Shown one piece after another: positions 59,248-64,000 of a DNA stretch of 64,000 bases. Source of the DNA: Paraburkholderia bryophila (GTDB lineage Bacteria > Pseudomonadota > Gammaproteobacteria > Burkholderiales > Burkholderiaceae); NCBI RefSeq assembly GCF_013409255.1, contig NZ_JACCAS010000001.1, positions 2,232,001-2,296,000 of the forward strand, read 5' to 3'. A model generated the notes under the pieces. It saw only the letters and a list, made by a program, of their open reading frames with translations. It was not told the origin of the DNA and ran no database searches. How positions within the stretch are numbered: the first letter of the stretch is position 1; the number at the start of each line of letters is the position of its first letter. The translations under genes and the position numbers were made by a program.

Positions 59248-59646
59248 TCACTCCGTGCAGAACGTTTCCTGCAGATGACGCCACATCACCTTGCCGTGCG
59301 CGTCGAGTTCCATCACCGCCGTGGAGCGCCGCACGTTCGCGTTGCCCGCACCGTCGCGCTGATACTCGCGGTATTTCACCACCGCGCCCGATGCATAGTC
59401 GGCGACGATCTCCATGTCGCGGATCGTGATTTGCGAGCCCGGACGCGCGCCGCGCAGCTTCGCGAATACTTCTTGCGTGCCCGCGTAATCGAGCGCGTTG
59501 CCGGACGTCATAACCAGCGTGAATTGCGGCGTGAAGCGCGCCATGATTCGCTGCAGCGCGCCTTCGTCCGCCGAGCCGTCGAACAGCGCCGCGATTTCGA
59601 CGTGGATCTCGTCGAGTTCTTTGAAGTAGGGATTGCTGTTATTCAT
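59248..59646 (-). CDS. NTF2-like (DUF4440-type) protein
   Basis: A 132-aa protein whose pattern, FKELDEIHVEIAALFDG, FTPQFTLVMTSGNALDYAGT, AVVKYREYQR and MWRHLQETFC, fits the NTF2-like cone fold used by small enzymes and binding proteins. I chose the ATG at 59646 (MNNSNPYFKE); the frame opens further upstream into gloA without likeness. It lies 26 bp after gloA on the same strand and is probably co-transcribed. Function unknown. Confidence 0.75.
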   Translation of the reverse strand: MNNSNPYFKELDEIHVEIAALFDGSADEGALQRIMARFTPQFTLVMTSGNALDYAGTQEVFAKLRGARPGSQITIRDMEIVADYASGAVVKYREYQRDGAGNANVRRSTAVMELDAHGKVMWRHLQETFCTE

Positions 59647-59672
59647 TTTCGAATCTCGCCCTGCCGTCGACG

Positions 59673-60059
59673 TTATTTCTTTTTCTGAATGAACTCGATC
59701 TTGTAGCCGTCCGGATCCGTGACGAACGCGATCACCGTGGTGCCGTGTTTCATCGGGCCGGCTTCGCGCACGACCGTGCCGCCTTGCGCCTTGATTTTGT
59801 CGCACGCGGCGTAGGCGTCGTCGACTTCGACGGCGAGGTGCCCGAAGCCGCTGCCGAGGTCGTACGACGGCGTGTCCCAGTTGTGCGTGAGTTCGAGGAC
59901 CGTGCCGTCGCGTTCGTCTGTGTAGCCGACGAACGCCAGCGTGAATTTGCCGTCCGGATAGTCGTCGCGGCGCAGCAGTTTCATGCCGAGCATCTCAGTG
60001 TAGAAGGCGATCGAACGATCCAGGTCGCCGACCCGAAGCATGGTGTGAAGCAGGCGCAT
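59673..60059 (-). CDS. gloA: Lactoylglutathione lyase (glyoxalase I, nickel type)
   Basis: A 128-aa enzyme that converts the glutathione adduct of methylglyoxal to S-lactoylglutathione. The four metal ligands fall at His5, Glu56, His74 and Glu122, exactly the E. coli numbering, and the length is that of the short Ni/Co-dependent class. I chose the ATG at 60059 (MRLLHTML), with GGGAG close upstream. Confidence 0.96.
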   Translation of the reverse strand: MRLLHTMLRVGDLDRSIAFYTEMLGMKLLRRDDYPDGKFTLAFVGYTDERDGTVLELTHNWDTPSYDLGSGFGHLAVEVDDAYAACDKIKAQGGTVVREAGPMKHGTTVIAFVTDPDGYKIEFIQKKK

Positions 60060-60316
60060 GGTGCACTCCCTGTTGGGTGATAAAACGAGACCGTCAATGT
60101 ACCCGGAATCACGCTGCGCTGCAGCGCGCGGATCAGGCGCGGCGGGCTCAATGGCGTCCCCAATGGCGTGCTCAACGACGCCCTCGCGCAGGTTGACTAT
60201 TTTCGTCTGACAATCCATTCTTCGTGAACCGTCCGGAGGCAAAAATCGAGGGGACGGTTCAGAAACAGGCGCACCAGCAGGAAAGAATCAGGCCTGTTCG
60301 ACAGGAGGATCGTCCT

Positions 60317-63300
60317 ATGTGTCGTCCGGGCTACCGGCTCGCGCCGGCTCGTCTGCTCGAAGCGCTGTCGTCCACCATCGGGCTCGCCATTCTGCTGCCT
60401 TGCGACCCCGCGCTCGCCGCTTGCGACAACGTCAATCCGGTCAGCGGACAAACCGTCACCTGCACCGGCAGCATGCCGAACCCCTCCACCACGAGTATCA
60501 CTGCCGCGGCGGGCAGCACCAACGTCACGGTCAATGTGCAGACCGGCGCGGAACTCGATGTCAATGGCAACAATGTCATTCTCGTGCGCGACGGCAGCGC
60601 GGTGACCAATCTCGGCACGTTGAACGGCAGCGGCGATACGTTTGACGCAATTTCCGCGCACGGCGCGACCGGCGGCTCAGGTCAGAACGTGCTGGTCAAC
60701 CGTGGCAGCATCACGACGAGCGGCGTCGAGTCGGAAGGCATGTACAACGACGCCGCCGCGGTCACGATGCTGAACGACACCACCGGCGTGATCCGCACGA
60801 GCGGCGATGAATCGGCGGCGATGCACGATTTCCAGAGTCCCGGCGGCGGCACCTTGACCAACAACGGCACGCTCGCTACCACCGGCGCCAGTTCACCCGG
60901 CATGGCCGCGTTGACGAACAACGACACGCTCGTCAATAACGGCACGATCACGACCACCGGCGCGGGATCGTATGGCATACGGACGAACGGCAATGCGGTC
61001 GGCGGTCCCGGCAACAACGTGATCGTCAACCACGGCACGATCGACGTTTCCGGCGCGGACGCGCATGGCATCGTGTCGTCGGATACGGCGCCGGGCGTCG
61101 TCACGAATACCGGCTCGGTCACCGCGCGTGGCGTGGGCGGCGCGGGCGCGATCTTCTCCGGCAACGTCACGCTGAACAACACGGCCGGTGCGAGCATCGT
61201 CAGCCAGCAGGCCAACGCGATCGTCGCCAACGGCGGAGGCACGCTCAACAATGCCGGCACGATCTCCGGCGCGATCAACGCGATCGCTTTCGCCAATGCC
61301 GGCGCGACGATCAACAACAGCGGCTCGATCGTCGCGGCGACGAGTCAGGCGATCAGTTCCATCGGCACGTTCGATATCGTCATCAATAACACCGGCACCA
61401 TCGCGGGCGGCAACGGCCGCGCGATCTGGACCGACAGCGGCAACGACACGTTCAACTGGAGCGGAGGCACCGTCACGGGCTTCGTGCGCTTCAGCGCAGG
61501 CGACGACACCGCCACGCTCACCAACCTCACTGACGCGAATCTGAGCGGCGTGCCGAGCTTCGACGGCGGCACCGGCAACGATCTGCTGACGTTCGATCAC
61601 ACGTCGGCGAGCGGCGTGAGCCGCTTCATCAATTGGGAAACGGTCAATGTGATCAACGGCAGTCAGTTGACGCTAGACACTCAGGGACTCACGCTCGGCG
61701 ATAGCGGCACGCTGACCGGCACGCTCAACGTCGACGCGACCAGCACCTTGTTCGCCGGCGGTCTGGCGAGCGCGGTGACGATTGCGCCGGCGGTCGCAGG
61801 ACAACTCGTCACGGTGAACAATGCGGGCACGTTCGATCTGACCAACGGTGGCGCGAATACCCAGGCCGTGCTGGTGATCGATGGCAACTACACCGGGCTC
61901 AATGGACGGTTGCTGCTGCAAAGCGTGCTCGGCGGCGACGGTTCGCCGAGCGGCAAGCTGGTGATCGCGCAGGGGCTGGGGTCGGGGAGTACGACGCTGG
62001 GTGTGACCAACGTGGGCGGCAACGGCGGCGCCACGCTGACGGATGGGATTCTCGTGGTGCAGGCCACCAACGGCGCGACGACGACCGCCAGTGCGTTCAC
62101 GTTGCCGAGACCGTTGATGGTCGGCGCTTATACGTACTACCTGTTCAAAGGCGGAGTGAGTGCGGGGACGGGGGATAACTGGTATTTGCGTTCGAGTCTG
62201 GCGGCGGTGCCGACGCCGGCTCCAACTCCCACGCCTACTCCAACTCCAACTCCAACACCAACACCAACGCCCACGCCCACGCCCACGCCCGAGTCCGCCG
62301 CCGGCCCAATCGCAGCGCCCGGCACACCCGCCCTACCCGCACCGCCGCCCGCAGGCGCCGCCCCCACACCGCTCTATCGAATGGAAGTCCCCGTCTACGC
62401 AGAAGTCCCCGTGCTCACACGCGAACTCGGCATCGCGCAGATCGGCACCTTCCACGACCGCCAGGGCGAACAGTCACTGCTCGACGAAAGCGGCCCGCTA
62501 CCCGCCGCGTGGGCACGCGTCTGGGGCGAGCACACATCGCAAACCAGCAGCGGCGGCGCAAGCCCGGATTTCAGCGGCACGATCAGCGGCGTGCAGGTCG
62601 GCCACGATCTCTACGCCGATCGCAGCGCGAGCGGTCATCGCAACCACTACGGTTTTTTCCTGGGCTTCGCTCGTGCGCAAGGCGATGTGAACGGCTTCGC
62701 GCTCGGCTTTCCCGATCTGTCGGCCGGGCATCTCGCGATCAACGCGTACAGCGTCGGCGCGTACTGGACGCACATCGGTCCGGGCGGCTGGTACACCGAT
62801 GCCGTCGCCATGGGCAGCGCGCTGACGCTGGACCCGATGTCGAATCAGGGCCTCGGCGCGAGCACGCATGGTCACGCGGTCACGACGTCGCTCGAAGCCG
62901 GCCTGCCGATTCCGTTGCGCGCGAATCTGAGCCTCGAGCCGCAGATGCAATTGATCTGGCAGCACGCGTCGATCGACGATCTCAACGACGGCATTTCGAG
63001 CGTCTCGTTTCACTCGGCCAACGGCTTTGTGGGACGACTCGGCTTGCGTCTGCAAGGCGCGTTCGAAGGCGCTGGCGTGCAGTGGCAACCGTATTTGCGT
63101 GCGAATCTGTGGCGCTATTTCAATGGCACCGACAGCGTGACCTACGCGGGCAGCACGGTGATTCCGTCGAATGTCGCGGCGACGGCGGCTCAATTCGGCA
63201 TGGGTGTCGTCGCGCATCTGAGCGCGCGCGGCAGCGTGTTCGCGGCCGCGAGTTACACGACCAATGTGAATGGCGAGCATCGCAGCAGCGTCGAGGGCAA

Positions 63301-63325
63301 TCTTGGGGTGCGGTGGAGTTGGTGA
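60317..63325 (+). CDS. Autotransporter with beta-helix-like passenger and Pro-Thr linker
   Basis: A 1002-aa type V secretion protein. A signal peptide (SSTIGLAILLPCDPALA) is followed by a passenger rich in repeats like NNGTITTTGAGSYGI and NTGSVTARGVGGAGA, typical of a parallel beta-helix, to about residue 630. A (Pro-Thr)n linker lies near residues 633-658. The C-terminal 270 residues, from ARVWGEHTSQ to the final aromatic GVRWSW, form the 12-strand translocator barrel. I chose the ATG at 60317 because AGGAGG lies 8 nt upstream; an earlier in-frame ATG at 60224 has no such site. The passenger's function, probably adhesion, is not known. Confidence 0.9.
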   Translation: MCRPGYRLAPARLLEALSSTIGLAILLPCDPALAACDNVNPVSGQTVTCTGSMPNPSTTSITAAAGSTNVTVNVQTGAELDVNGNNVILVRDGSAVTNLGTLNGSGDTFDAISAHGATGGSGQNVLVNRGSITTSGVESEGMYNDAAAVTMLNDTTGVIRTSGDESAAMHDFQSPGGGTLTNNGTLATTGASSPGMAALTNNDTLVNNGTITTTGAGSYGIRTNGNAVGGPGNNVIVNHGTIDVSGADAHGIVSSDTAPGVVTNTGSVTARGVGGAGAIFSGNVTLNNTAGASIVSQQANAIVANGGGTLNNAGTISGAINAIAFANAGATINNSGSIVAATSQAISSIGTFDIVINNTGTIAGGNGRAIWTDSGNDTFNWSGGTVTGFVRFSAGDDTATLTNLTDANLSGVPSFDGGTGNDLLTFDHTSASGVSRFINWETVNVINGSQLTLDTQGLTLGDSGTLTGTLNVDATSTLFAGGLASAVTIAPAVAGQLVTVNNAGTFDLTNGGANTQAVLVIDGNYTGLNGRLLLQSVLGGDGSPSGKLVIAQGLGSGSTTLGVTNVGGNGGATLTDGILVVQATNGATTTASAFTLPRPLMVGAYTYYLFKGGVSAGTGDNWYLRSSLAAVPTPAPTPTPTPTPTPTPTPTPTPTPTPESAAGPIAAPGTPALPAPPPAGAAPTPLYRMEVPVYAEVPVLTRELGIAQIGTFHDRQGEQSLLDESGPLPAAWARVWGEHTSQTSSGGASPDFSGTISGVQVGHDLYADRSASGHRNHYGFFLGFARAQGDVNGFALGFPDLSAGHLAINAYSVGAYWTHIGPGGWYTDAVAMGSALTLDPMSNQGLGASTHGHAVTTSLEAGLPIPLRANLSLEPQMQLIWQHASIDDLNDGISSVSFHSANGFVGRLGLRLQGAFEGAGVQWQPYLRANLWRYFNGTDSVTYAGSTVIPSNVAATAAQFGMGVVAHLSARGSVFAAASYTTNVNGEHRSSVEGNLGVRWSW
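62222..62287 (+). repeat. Hexanucleotide repeat encoding Pro-Thr
   Basis: Eleven 6-bp units, all of the form CCNACN (CCAACT, CCCACG, CCAACA and close variants), encode (Pro-Thr)11 in the autotransporter. Units are a multiple of three, so gain or loss keeps the frame and would change only linker length. Confidence 0.85.
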
Positions 63326-63362
63326 CGTCGGGCGGGTCGTTTCGAATCAGCCCGATCCGAAT

Positions 63363-64000
63363 TCAAAACTGATGCCGGATCCCCGCCATCAACCCGATCT
63401 GCGTGCCCTTCTGCGCGAGCCCGATACTGTTGACCCCTTGCAGTTGCGCGCCGATCAGATCGCCGCGATAGATCGCGTAATCGCCTTCCAGATAGACGTC
63501 AGTGCGCTTCGACAGGTTGTAGTCCGCGACCAGTTGATATTGCCAGGCCGACCCATCCTGCGCATGCGTCTTGCCGTCCTGCAGCGTGCGCCAGACGTTG
63601 GCGGCGAAGTGCCACGCGTTGCCGACCTGCTGCGTGATGCCGCCCATAATCATGCGACGCCGCGAAAAGTCCGTGTATTTGAGCGCTGTCAGTTCGGGCG
63701 CGGTGAACGGCCCGTTAGCGAAATTGGAAAAGCCCGCATCGTTCTGGTTGACGATATAGCCCGCCGAAAAGCGCGTCAGATTCCACGTGTACGAACCGCC
63801 GAACGTCCAATCTTTCGCGGCCGCGCCGTTGATTGAATCCTTCGACTCTTCGTACGCCGCGCCGACGCTGAACGGACCGCCCGCCGGCCCATACGCGGCG
63901 GCCGCGCCGATCTGACTGCCGTTCGAATTGCCCGCGTTACCGCCGAACGCGTAGCCTGCCGCAAACGTGAAACCGTTGTATCGCGCTTGATACTGCACCT
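63363..64000 (-). CDS. Gram-negative porin, C-terminal part (5' end outside window)
   Basis: About 212 residues are visible, with the frame open to the window edge. The sequence is a 16-strand porin C-terminus of the Burkholderia type: alternating beta-strand pattern (FSVGAAYEESKDSINGAAAK, YTWNLTRFSAGYIVNQNDAG, KRTDVYLEGDYAIYRGDLIG) and a terminal aromatic in GIRHQF. It is convergent with the autotransporter; their stops are 37 bp apart with no hairpin between. Confidence 0.9.
   Translation of the reverse strand, partial: VQYQARYNGFTFAAGYAFGGNAGNSNGSQIGAAAAYGPAGGPFSVGAAYEESKDSINGAAAKDWTFGGSYTWNLTRFSAGYIVNQNDAGFSNFANGPFTAPELTALKYTDFSRRRMIMGGITQQVGNAWHFAANVWRTLQDGKTHAQDGSAWQYQLVADYNLSKRTDVYLEGDYAIYRGDLIGAQLQGVNSIGLAQKGTQIGLMAGIRHQF

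Overview
The window is a GC-rich beta-proteobacterial chromosome segment, most likely Paraburkholderia or Burkholderia. This rests on gene content and order: a YhdP-like/nitrilase/tldD/aroG run, split pntA genes, a fused-stop IS3 element, and a queA-tgt-yajC-secD-secF block. No rRNA, tRNA or CRISPR array was recognised.

Layout. 1-5.1 kb: the end of a YhdP/AsmA-like protein, a nitrilase-family amidohydrolase, tldD, and aroG behind what looks like a Phe/Tyr transcription attenuator. 5.2-6.5 kb: a HigBA-like toxin-antitoxin pair meeting a PduO-type cobalamin adenosyltransferase tail to tail. 6.7-13.8 kb: a D-lactate dehydrogenase-like flavoprotein, glcD-glcE-glcF (glycolate oxidase), yggS and proC. 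14-18.7 kb, minus strand: oxyR, a small unannotated gene, catalase, a second small gene, dps and ubiA, which together form an oxidative-stress cluster. 18.9-29.4 kb: recG, then divergent queA, tgt, a putative alpha/beta-hydrolase lipoprotein, yajC, secD and secF. 29.5-33 kb, minus strand: an MFS transporter, two YceI proteins and a cytochrome b561. 33.3-37.2 kb: a pqiA-pqiA-pqiB-pqiC operon.

Accessory island, about 37.2-41.5 kb. Two arms in inverted orientation share an identical 80-bp block (37218-37297 and 41412-41491). Inside them lie degenerate tandem repeats of about 137 bp, again in opposite orientation on the two sides. An IS3-family element (37305-38945) is inserted in the left arm. 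The core is lower in GC and carries a small excisionase/AlpA-like HTH gene and a hypothetical gene. The neighbouring genes show mirror-image base skew: G/T-rich on the left flank and C/A-rich on the right flank. A large membrane protein of the 'site-specific recombinase' (Gcr-like) family starts just outside the right arm. This island is the least explained part of the window.

43.8-60 kb is ordinary chromosome: an RlmL-type RNA methyltransferase, a VOC protein with a WYL regulator, pntB/pntA2/pntA1, nudJ, mnmA, an FMN-binding glutamate-synthase-like protein, glyQ-glyS-gmhB-plsC-YgjP metalloprotease, an NTF2-like protein and gloA. The window ends with a large autotransporter carrying a Pro-Thr hexanucleotide repeat, followed by the C-terminal part of a porin that runs off the edge.
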